This document shows, piece after piece, positions 35,101 to 47,100 of a stretch of DNA of 64,000 nt (position 1 is its first letter; each line of letters starts with the position of its first letter). The notes under the pieces are model-generated. The model saw only the letters and a list, made by a program, of their open reading frames with translations. It searched no databases and was not told where the DNA came from. The translations under genes were made by a program, and so were the position numbers. This DNA comes from Nocardia niwae NBRC 108934 = DSM 45340 (GTDB taxonomy: Bacteria; Actinomycetota; Actinomycetes; Mycobacteriales; Mycobacteriaceae). The stretch covers positions 97,269-161,268 of the forward strand of contig NZ_BDCK01000026.1 in the NCBI RefSeq assembly GCF_001613465.1. The letters are read 5' to 3'.

Positions 35101-38100
35101 CGGTGTCGGCGGGTTCCGGCGCGGTGTCATCGCCCAGCGCCCGGTGGACGCGGCTCATGTGGATGGCGCAGTTGCCGATGACCTCGGGTGCCGGGGTGGG
35201 CGCATCCGGAGCTGCCTGCGCGGGCGAGCCCGCGCTCGCCTCTGCCCGGATCTGCGTTGGCTCGGCTGGAGTTTCGGGCTCGGTGGGGTGTTCGCGTCGT
35301 CCGAACAACCCGCGGCCGCTTTTGCTGACGATCCGGTAGAAGACGCGGCCCTGTCTGACGAAAAGGACAACGCCGTAGCCTGCCGCGGTGATGGCGCTGA
35401 TGGTCGCCGCCAGCGCGGCAACCGTGTCACCGCTCTGCGCGTTCGCCGCGGCGCCGCCGATGAGGGCGCTGGCCACGAACAGACCGGCACCGGCGGGGAC
35501 ATTCAAGATCCCGCCCTTCACACCTCCTACTCGGCCTCGCATCTCCGACGGGATGACCTTTTGCTCATGCGTGCCGGCGCGGGCGACCATGGTCCACATC
35601 ACCATCGAGTCCACGAAGGTCGCAGCCGCGATCACTGCGGGGTCGGTGGTCGTGGCCTGGACCGCGAAGCCGCCCGCCATATTGGCCAGTGCTAACGGGT
35701 AAAAGGTGGTGGTCTTTACATTACGAGTCACCTTCGAGAGAACGCCGCTCATTATCCCACCGATGGCAGGCGCCGCGACCACCGCTCCACCTGCCCAGCC
35801 CAGGTCAGAGCCTTCCACTACCGTGGCGGTGCGGAAGCCCATCATCGCGAACGCGGCATTGTTTATCGCGGAGATCACGGTGTAGTCACGGAGAAATTTG
35901 TCGTCCCACAGTGTCCGTGCGCCGACGGCAATATCACGGAACAGGGACTGCGGCGCGCTGAAGGTCTGGGGCGGCAACGACAAGCTTCTTATGTTTACCC
36001 AGTTCGTCAGATAAGAAAGGGTGTTCAGGCCGAATGGCGCCGCGGGCGCGATGCCGGCCAGGCCCGGGCCCAGGGCCTGTCCGGTGACAGATGCCGTGGA
36101 TCCGGTGACGTTCCTCAGATCGTTGCCGGTTCGCTTCTGTGCGTCGGTGAGTAAAAGGTCTCCGTTCACTGCTTGGAAGGCGCGGAAATAGTAGGTTGCC
36201 GCAGTGCCCTCGACCAGTGATGCCGCGGCCACCGTAAGGGCCAGATTCGGCGCATCGAAGAGGATCAAACCGGTGGTGGTGGCGGCAGCCGCCGCGCCGA
36301 TGGCTTGGGCCCGGAGCATTATTCTCCGCCGATCGGAACGGTCGGCGGTGCGACCGGCCAGTGGCTCTGCGCCCTTCGCGAGCCACCCCGCTGCAGCGGC
36401 GATGGCGGCGGCCGCCGGTGATTGGCCTGCGTTCATCAGCGCATAGGGGGCGGCAGTCGTTGCGAGACTGGTGCCGAAAATGTTGCCGACCTCTGCCGGG
36501 AGATACCACCTGCCCAGCAACAGGTGTGCGAAAGTTTTGTTGACAACGAGCAGCTCTCGCGTCGACAACGACTTTTCGGCGGGCGGATCTGTCGGTTGCT
36601 GTGGGGCGGCGGGCACCTCAGCGGGCTCGTTGCCCGCTGGCTCGTCCGGATCGCCGAGGTCGATGGCGACGGGGTCGATGCGGTTGCCGGATTGGGCCGG
36701 TTTCGCCTCCGTGGTAGCGGATTGCGGTGTCGGCTCGGCGGCGACGGACGTGCCTTGCACTGGCAGGGAGTCGGATCCCTGCGCTCGCGCGATGTGCGCC
36801 ATGGCCGGATCTTCGATCGGATCGGCTTCGCTCCGCGGCGGATCGACGGTCTCGGACTGTGCCATCCGATGAAGCAGATCCTTATCACGACCAGTCCTCG
36901 CGGCCGTGGCTGCACGGGTGGAGGTGTCCGTTCCCGGGCTGGACTGGGGGGCAGGTCTGGTCGAGTCAGTGCTTCTGGCCGCAGTGTCCTCGTCGGGTCG
37001 CCCCCGGAGTTGGACCGGATGTCTGCGGTGCAGTGCCTCGGGGGGTTGGCGGCGGGCGGAGGTCCAGGGTGTCCAGCCGTCTGTTCGGGGGGCCGATGCG
37101 GCCGGATTGGGCCGAGCATTGTTGGAAGATTCGGATGGCTGCCACGGTGTCCGTGCCGGCCGATCGGGCGCTGCGGCTCCCGGCGGTGTCTCGCTCTGTA
37201 TGGGTTGAGCCCACGGGGTGGCCCCGGGCCTCGCGATGCCCTGCGCTGATCGCTCCGCCGGTCCAGCGGCGCGCGACGCTCGGGGTGTGACGGGCGCAGG
37301 TTCGTCGGGGGCTCCGAGCTCGATGGCGACGGTGTCCGGTCTGCGGGGTGCGCTCGGCGCGGTGTCGTCGCTCGCAGGTTCGAAGGCTCCGAGCCGCACG
37401 GCTTTCATCAGCATCAGAGTTCGCTTCGTCTCACCGAGTACGGCACCGATCTGGGCTCGGCGGCGTTTGACGGTGAGCGTGGCCACGCCCAGCACCTCGG
37501 CGATGGCTTGATCCGTGCGGCCGTCGGCCATCAACTGGAGGAGTTGTCGCTGCTCACGGGACAGGCGAACGGTACCGGCCGGTGGTCGATCCCCGTCGTG
37601 GACGAACCCTTGCCGCTTGGCCTCGAGGACCGTCCGGATCGCGCCGGCGGTTCCGAACTTCTTGGCCGCACTCCGCTGGTAGTTCGTGACCGCCTTCGTG
37701 TCGACAGCCAGCCGTCGCCCGATCTCCGCATAGGTCAGACCCTGGTAGATCAGGTTGAGCACCTCGAGTTCCCTGCTGGTGAGCCAGGGCGAGGACGTCG
37801 TCGGGGTGGGGCTGCTGAGGCGGTCGATCAGAGGTGCGCTGCTTGCGGCCCGATCCGGTAGCTGGGCAGGGAAGTTCGCCGCGGCCGCCACCGCTGCGGC
37901 CAATTGGCGCGCTGCGATCCAGAGCACATCACGATCGAATTCGATGCGATCGGCCGTTGTCGGTGATGCGCTGGAACCCGCAGGCCAGAATGTTCGGATC
38001 AAACGGTCACGCCGGTGGCTGGGCAACGCCGTGAGTTCTCGGTGAACATCCACGAGTCCGGCTTCGGTCAGCAGACGGGCCAGTGGGTCCGATCGCTGGA

Positions 38101-41100
38101 GCCGCGCGCATTCGAAAACGAAGTCCCGAATCCTGGACCATGGGCCCGCGATTTGGCGATGGATCCAGATTATCTCTCGCGCGATGTTGTTCAACCACAG
38201 CTCGATATTTCGGTTACCGAGCTGCCCGAGGCGTGCGATCGCCGTCGCGCATACTTCGTCGGCAATGCGGTGCGCTGCCTCCTGCCCGAAATTATCTGCC
38301 AGGCGCGGCATATCGGTCTCGAAACGTTGCCGCAGCAGTGCAGTGGCGAGCTCAGGCCGTCCATTCGCGACATGTTGCTCGAGCACCTGCCGCAGCAGTG
38401 GCTCGCTGTCCCACGGGGTGCCGACTCTGTCGGCGGTGTTCGCCTCGTCAGTCGTGCCGCGCTGTGGGCTCGGCGGTGCTCCGGTGGAATCCGGCGGGTT
38501 CCGCGGCGGAGTGGTTTCGGGCTGTCGTGCCCCGACCGGCGTGGGATCGGCTTCGTCCGGATCGAGGTCGATCGCGACGGGGTCAGCGCCGCGATCGGCA
38601 AGGGTCGCGGATCCGTCGTGATCTGCCGCCGTATTCGCGGGGGTGTCGATCTTCGCGGCCGACAGCAATCCCGCCGCGGCGGTCACATCGTCGGCTGTGC
38701 CCGCTTCGATGCCTGCCCGGACCAGTGCGCGCGTGACGGCGCCGAGATCGCCCGGAGACTCGGCGAGCGATCGCCGGACGATGGCCGCGACGGGGTCGGG
38801 ATCGTCGGGACTGATCGGTTCCCACACGCCGTCCGTCAGCGCGAGGACGACACCGTCGCCGCGTAGGTCGCGGACCTTCTCGCGCGGTTTCAGCCCGTCC
38901 AGGGACCGGCCCAGGTTGTGAGTGAGACCAGGGCCGCCGATCGCCGAGTGTTCGGCTTCTTCGCGAGTGGTGTCCTCGAAGACGTCCAGCACATCCTGGA
39001 CCTTCGAGTCGTCCCTGGTCAGCTGTATCGGCGGGCCGCCGTCCAGTGGAATCCAGTACGCCCGGCTGTCGCCCACCCAGTCGACGGTGAGCCGCCCCGA
39101 CTCCATCAACGCGACCACGATGGTGGTGGCGGGCGGCTTGTCCGCGGAAGACTCCGGGGGCAAGGCGAGCACCGCCTCCTGGGCGGCGGCCACGGCACCC
39201 TCCACTACGGCCACCGGATCGATCCGGCCGTCGCGGTCGGCCCGCCGCAGCGCCGCCACCACGAAGTCGCGGGCGGCCGCGTTGGCGGCGGCGGAGGCGC
39301 GGTGACCGCCCTTCGGCCGGGAGAGACCGTCGTTCACGATCAGCGCGGTGGCCTCTTCGCCACCGACCTGCACCCGGATCAGGGCGAAGGCGTCTTCGTT
39401 GTGCGCGTGCCCGCCGCGATCGCTCGCTGCCGCAACCGTACCCAGATCCTCCACCGTCAGGTTCTGCTCGACATAGCGCCGCGGTGCGGTCTCATCGGAG
39501 CGGCGGGGCTGCTCGACATGATGTCCCCGTGGGTGTTCCGATCCGGACTGCGCCGCGCGGTCCTCGGGGGTTCGATCGGGCGACACCGAATCGCCGGGTC
39601 CGGGCTCGGTGAGATCGGGCTGCCTGGGCCGGGTCTGTGTGATGAAGTCGGGTTGCCCGTCCGCGCCGGGCCAGACGACGGGTGCGCCGGGTAGCGCCGC
39701 CGGGGGAGCGACCGTCGCGCGATGCCGCGGTTCGCCCAGCATCTCCGCGATATTGCGGACCGCGTGGTCGGCCATGCCGTAGTTCTCGGCGGCTTGCGCG
39801 AGTCGTCGTTCTCGATCGGCCGCATCGGCGAGCGCGGCGGCCGCCGCGTTACGAAACTCCGTCGCCGCCAAGAGATCTGAGATCGCGCGGAAGTGGTCGA
39901 GCAGGAACGAGAGGCGCTCCCGCCCTATCCGTGTCGTATTCGGTTGCTCCGCGAAGGTCAGCAACTCCTCCAGCCACTGCGACATATCTCGCAGCTCGTC
40001 ATAGCGCCGAGTGGCCTCGGCGAGCTGCTGGCGGTCGTTGGTGTTCACCGCGTCGAGCGCTGCGCCCTCGGCCACCATCTCTCCGAAGATCGTTTCGGCC
40101 ACGTCGCCCAGCCGTTCGGTCTCTCCCGGCCGGAGGTGGTCCGCGGGCCGGGTCACGATCGTCGTGTCCGTTCGGGGGCGGGTTTGCGCCCGGACTTCCG
40201 CGACGGCGGCGAGAGCCGATCCGAGCCGGATCTCCGCGGCGTCCTGCCGGGCCCGCAGGACGGCCGGCGTCCCCTCCCGCAAACCCTGCTCGTAGGCGGC
40301 GTTCGCCTCGGCGGCTTCGTCGGCGCGGGCCAGCCATGCCGACAGCTGGTGCGCGAACTGCTCCAGCAACCGCAGCCGTTCCGCCGGGACCTGCGCTTCC
40401 GGGCGACGCCGCGCGGCCACCAGCTCATCGATCAGAGCGGGCGCGCGATTCAGGACGGGATCGTTCGAAACCTCCGCTGTGCCTGCGAGTCTCCCGGCGA
40501 CCGCGGCACGCAGCGCTTGCAGCTGTTCGGTGTCGGAGGATTCCGCGTTGCCGGTCTGCCGGTCTGCCGGTGCGTTTTCGTCGGGGCCGAGGTCGATAGG
40601 GACGGGGTCGGGTCCGGTCGGCCTGGCGTCTTCCGGCTGATCCGTCTGGAGAGCGGCATTGCCCTTGTATTCGCGGTTTTGGCGGCGGACTTGCTCGGCG
40701 TCGTCGAGGAGACCGGACTTCACGCGATACTCCTCGACCAGCGGGAGCGCGCGAGCCTGGCGGGGGTTCAGCTTGCCTTCTCGCCCGAGTTGCAGCAGCG
40801 CCCCGAGCAACCTGTCCACCGCCGCTGCGCTCGACAGATCCGCGCGCCCGTTGCTGAGCTCGAGCAGTTGCCGCCGCAGTGCGTCGACGTCCTGCCGCAA
40901 CGTCTTCAGTTTTCCGGAATCCGTGACCAGTTCCCGGGTTGTGGGCAGCGGGGCGGGGTCGTGTTCGTTCAGGTCGGACGGTGCCCGGTGGGTAGCAGCC
41001 GTCGATTCGGGCGTTTCCGGTTCGTCGGGTTCGAGGGCGAGTGCGACAGGGTCGATTCGGTTGCCGGGCGTGGGCGGGCGTTGGCGGTCGGTGTCCGTGG

Positions 41101-44100
41101 GTGGGGTCGACCGGTGCTGCGCCCCATCGTTCGGGTGGGCGGGATCGGGGTCCGAGCTGGTGGTCGAAGGGGCCTGGCCGAGTCCGGTCCGGTCGCCGGC
41201 GCTGCGGTCGATGCCGATCGATGCGGGTGTGTTCGGTGGTCGATCGGTGGTGGTACCGGATCCCCTAGGTGGCGGCATCGGCACCTCGAACCAGATGGTT
41301 TTGCCGCCGGCGCGTTCCAGGATCACGCCCCAGGACGAGGCCATTGCTTCGAGCATGCCGAGGAAGAAACCGTGGGTGTGGGCGACGATCCCGGTTTCGG
41401 CCCATTCGGCGGCGTGGTCATCGGTGAAAGCGGCGGCGCTGACGGTGCCCTGGGTAGTTGCCTCGTGTCGTGCGGGTAGGCCACGGCTGGTATCCGTGAT
41501 CCCGATGCGAACTGTGTTTCCGTCGAGCCGGATTCGCACCCGCGCGTCGCCTTGGTCGGCGTAGCGGTAGACGTTTTGGACGAGGCCGGATACGAGGACG
41601 GTCAGATCGGAGGGATCGGGGTGACCGGCCTGCCGCAAGCGCTGTCGTACTGCTCGCCGCGCGAGGCTCGGGCCCTGTTGCAGAGAGTCCTGCGGTATGG
41701 GCAGATCGAGGATGAGTTCGTGGGGTGATTGCGAGGGGTCGCTGGTGTCGGCGGTTTCGAAAAGCTTGAACCAGAGCTGTTTTCCGCTGTTGCGAGCAAG
41801 CACCCATCCCCAGGTTTCGGTGTGCGTGTCGAGGAGGTCGACGGCGCGCCACCCAGGGCGGTCGCCGCTCTCGCGCGCGGGCAGGGTGCGGCTGTCGTCG
41901 CTGACGTGGATCTCGATCCAGCGTCGGCCTGGTTGTCCGTGGATGGCAGCGGAGATCTCGGGTGCCCCGCCGCCGTCGGAGCGGGCTTGCGACGCGAGTT
42001 CCCAGGCGATGGCGGCGGCCCGTTCGGTGTGTTCGGCGATGGGCCAGTCGGCCAGCGCCCGGTGCAGCGGTTCGACGGCCGCGGCGACGTCCTCGAGATT
42101 CAGGCGTCGGGTGGCGGTGTCGACCAGGTGACGGAGTTCGGCGGGGGCGTCCGGGCGGCGTGCGAGTGCGCGGAGGTGGTGCAGCGGGTCGCTGCTGATG
42201 CGGTCGGTCCATCCGGTTCCCGGCTGGGGCAAGCCGAGGATATGAGCGAGTTCGTAGTCGAGTCGTTCCGCCCGGGCTTGCCATTCGGCGCGCTGCTCTG
42301 GGGTGGTTGTGTCGCGGGCGAGCTCCTGAGCCTTGGCTTCATGGGCGAGGCGGTCGACCACCCAGCCGGGAAGACGGGTGAGGTCGGCTCGAGTGTCGGC
42401 GTCGCTGCGCTCGGCATCGCTCATGGAGCGCAGCTCGACATCGATCTGGTCGAGGACCTGCGTGACCGCGCCGGGCAGGCTGTTGTGCAGGACCGCGGCG
42501 ACATCCGCGGGGGTATGCGTTGCGGCCGGCGCGTTTTCGTCGATCACGCTCGCCGAATCCCGGCTCGACCGTTGCATGGAGGATTCGGTGACGCCGTGCC
42601 CATCTGTCCGGGATTCCGCCGATCCCGAGTCGAGGCCGTCGGGGTCACCGAGGTCGATGGCTACAGGGTCGGGACCGGACGCACGACCGGTGGTGGGCGC
42701 GAGTTGATCCAGGCGGGACAGAACCTCGTCGAGCAGGTCGATTTCGGCTTCGCTGATGCCTGAGGCGGCGGCCCTTCGTTCCTCCTCGGCCTCACGACGA
42801 CCGCGCTCGAAGGCCGTTTCGCCGGGTGGTGCCTGGGTGACTGCGCTGCGTCCAGCTCTATGCTGCTCACGCCCGAATGGCATCGCGCCACTCGACTGTG
42901 CGTTGATCAGCGGTGTGGAGACGGCTACTCCGGCCAGGAGCATTCCGAGTTGGCGGACTGTGTTCATCACGAACGACTTGGCTGTCGCCTCATCCCGGTA
43001 ACCGAGACCGGACACCATGGTTTCGAGGGACAGCCTGCGCGTGAAGACAGCGCGGATGATCTTTTGTTGCCGGTCCGTGAGCGCGCCGAGCGCTTCCTCC
43101 AGTTGGTCGGGGGTGGCTTCGGCGAGCACCTGTGCCAGCTGGATGTCCGACATGTGTTGCTCGACAACGACAATCGAAGTCAGACGTCGAGCGGCGGCGA
43201 CGGCCGAGCGAATGGCGGCGTCCCGCGGAATCGGTTGTCTCCATGGAAGTTTCGCCAGAGACTGCTGTTCGGCGGTGGATAGCTGGTGACTGGCGCGCAC
43301 GATCTGTTCTGCGGTGGCGTCGGCCAGCACGGCGGCAGCACCCAGCTCCCCGGTCCTTGCCGCCAAGGCATGTGCCAGTGCGGAGCGGTAGGCGTTGAAT
43401 CGTGCGGCAGCGTCGTCTCGGGGCCGGTCCCGCCCGGGAGTGGCCGGACCGCCGACATTCACCTCGATCCCTCGGCGCCGTGCCACCTCCAGCATCTCCG
43501 CCCAGTGCGGGGTCCCCAACTTGATCGCCATCGAACGGACGGCGGCGCCGACCTCGCGATCCGAAAGTGCCAGCGCGGTGGCGATGTCGCGGTGGGAATG
43601 ACCTTTCGCAACGAGTGCGAGCACGGTGGTCTCGCGATCGGTAATGCCGGGATGCGCTGTACCAGAGTGCGTTTGATCGGGCACGGTCGGTTCGGGTTCC
43701 TGCCGGCCGGTCCGCGAGGCACCGAAGACGGTGTGCGGCGAAGCGTCCGGTGTCGGGACTTCCTCCACACGCGGTATATCTGCGATCCGCAGCACACTGT
43801 TCTTTTCCTGCCGCGACAACGAACCTATGTCCCGGCCGTGATGCAGACTGTCGGCCAGCTCGAGAAACACCCAACGCGTGGTGACACCGATCTGGTCGAG
43901 ATACCCACGGAGATCGGTGACGGTCAATTCGGCGAGCCGGCCGTACCTGGGATCCGATTCGGTGATGCCATCAGAACGAAGCACTGCCAGCATCTTGGCC
44001 CGCAGAGGGTGGAACCAGCTGTGCTCCAGTATTTCCCGCGCAGACTCGCGCAATCGTCGGACGACGTCGTCGCCCGAGCTCGAGTCCGAGAGCCGGAATA

Positions 44101-47100
44101 CCTTGTCATTGATTTCCAATGCCAGCTGCACGGCGCGCGCAAGCCGTTCGCTTCGCCGCCCGCCCTTCGCTGATACCCCGAGCAGCGATAGGACGTATCC
44201 GAACGTGTCGAGTCCGTGCTGTTCCCTCAGTTCCGCCGGGTTTGCGGGAGGGGCGGCACCCGCTTCGGCCGTTTCAGCGCCGGGCAGAATGCCGGCATGG
44301 ATAGCCACCGCCACCGTCTGCGGCCGGTTGCGGGTGCCGAGTTTCTCGCGAACACGGGCGAGCGCCTTATCGACCGCGCTCGCCGAAATCTGGAGGTCCC
44401 CCGCGATATCGGTGTTCGTTTCGCCGTTTGCGATCCGCGTGAGCAGATCGATGTCGACGGTGCTCAATTCGGGAACTTCCACGGCGGTTCGGGTGGTCCC
44501 CGGCAAGAGTCCGGTGCGGATGGCGACGGCTATCATCGCCGCCCGGTTGTGCACGCGGAGCTTTCGGCAGACACGCATAAGGTACTCGTCCACTGTGAGC
44601 GAGGACAGGCCCAGCGCCTGCGCGATGTCTTTGCTGGTCTCACCGTTTGCGATCCGCGTGACCACGTTGATTTCGTAATCGGCCAGCCACATTCGGCCGG
44701 TGCCCGGGACGGCGTCGGCAGGGTCGGCGAGCGGGAGGTCGCCGGTTCTCACGGCGGCAGCCACGATTCCGGGACGGTTGCGAGCGCCCAGTTTGCGGCC
44801 GACTCGACCCACCAATTGGTCCACGCTTCTCGGAGAGATCTCGAGATCTTGAGCGATGTCATCGCTGGTGTCTCCGTTCGCGATCCGACCGAGTACGAGG
44901 ATTTCGTGACTGGTCAGATGGAGATCTTCGCGACCAGGTGTCTCGTCGTCGGCGCGGTGGCTGCCGGGGAGGATGCCTGTGCTCAGCGCGATGTACACCG
45001 CTTCCGCCCGGGTACGAGCACCGAGTTTCTGGCGAATCTGGGTCGCGTAGATGCTCACGGTCCCCGGGGACAACCGCAGCTCCTCGGCGATCTCGGGGCT
45101 CGTCATTCCCGCGGCCATCAACTCGAGCACCGTGAACTGACGGTTGGTGAGCCCACTATCCGTCTGCTGTGACGAGTCGGTCGCGTGCGTTTCGGCGTCT
45201 GCTAGAACCCGCTCGCCGGCGTCGACCAATCTGTTGAGCGCACCTCTTTGCACCAAGCTGATCGTTGCACCACGCCGCATTGCGTCGACCGCCTCGGTGA
45301 CGTATTTGCGCTGGGTGGCATTCAGCTCGAACCAGCCGTCTACCAGACCTTCCACGATGCTGTGCAGCCATACGCTGGGATCCGTGCCCGCATCGGCACG
45401 CCATCGGTGCGCCTCCGCTACTCGAAATGCCATGCGGTTGAGCTCCTGTGCCACCTGCAGGAGCGGCCGCATGTCGCGGCCGACCGGCGAGGCCGGAACC
45501 CCGAGCCGGGCAAGCACTTCCCGGAGTGAGGCCCGGCCGTATCGCTCGCGCAGCTCGTTGAACGCCGTCGTATCCCCCTGCCGTGCGCGCTGCACAGCGG
45601 TGTCCGGCTCATCGGAATCGCCGAGGTCGATCGCGACAGGGTCGATGCGGGTTCCGGATGTCGCCGCACGATCGCTGGTCGGGTGCTGTTCACCGGCCGC
45701 TTGTGACTGCTCTGCCTGCTGTGCCGCCTGCACAGTGGGACGGAGACCGTCAGGCATGCCGAATTCGTCGGCGAATGCTGCTCGGATCCTTTCCTCGGTC
45801 TCGGCCAGATATTTATCGACGAGCTGGGTCGTGATCCCCAATCGGGCGGCAGCCTGCTCGGTCGACAAATCGGCCGAGCGGACCATGAATACAATGCGTT
45901 TGGCCAGTCCGGGATCCTCGAGACCCGACAATGCTCGGTCGAATTTGTCTGCGAATTCCACATCGGTGAACTGGGATTCATCCGTCTGATTTATATCGCC
46001 TGGTCCGGACCTGCCCTCGACCGCAGCATCCTTCGATACCTGTCGGAGGAGCGGAAGGGCGGTGATCACCTCCTCCCGGGTGAGATTCAATGCCGAGCTG
46101 ATCTCGGCGATGCCGGGAGTGCTGGTCCCGACGCGATTCGTGCGAATGTATTTGTCCACCTTCGCGAGAATGCTCTGCACTTGCGGCTTCATGCCCGGAT
46201 ACCGCAGCTCCAGTCGCGTCCTGATGACGGAGTAATGAGCGGCCATCAAGGCGGCTGGAAAGAAACTGCCGGGCGGGACGAAGTTCCGGGTGGTCAGCAG
46301 AATTGCTATGGCTGCCTGTTGGGCATACTCGTTGCGGTGCTCGGCCGGGATGGACCGGCGGGTAGCGACCTCGTCCGCGAGCCGTGCGTATCGTTCGAAT
46401 ATTTTGTTTCGGATATGCTTTTCCTCGGCGGAACCCGGTCGCGTTGCGATCAGATCCCAGAAAAGCCGCTCTTCCTCCGGATCGCGCTCCTCGACGTCCG
46501 TGCGCGAGTAGTGGGTCAGCAGTGCTGATACGAGTGTGTCATTGGGTATTTCGAGTGCGTCCCGAATTCGCCGGAGATCTTCGACGCCGGGCTTGTGGTT
46601 ATCTTCGGTGAAGCCGACCCAGGCGTCGGATTTTCCAATTCTCCTGGCCAACTCCAGCGGTGGGATTCCTCGAAAGATTCGGACGCTTCGAATCCAGTCA
46701 TGTATGGAATAGAAGTCGGTGGGGTGGGGAACCGATACGCTGTCGAGGTCTGGAAGGTGGTGCAATCCCCATGCGGTGGCGAGGTCATTCCACCTGCCGG
46801 CGCGATGCAAGGCTTGACGGTAAATTCGCACCACGGTGAGGTCGAGCGGATCTCGCACCCCGGTCTCCAGGCTCTGGACCGCACCGGCGGAGACGCCGAA
46901 TGCATTCCCGACTTCCGACCAGGACAGCTTGTTCACGTGTCGGAAATGTCGCAAATACGCGCCGAGCGATTCCGAGTCGAAGGGGCTAGGATAAAGAATT
47001 GTACCTCTGGGCAGATGTGAGTAGCACTCCGAGATATCGTCATAGAAGATATCGTCTTCGGTCGCTGTGGCCTCGAGTAGTGCAGCTACGTCATCCTTTG

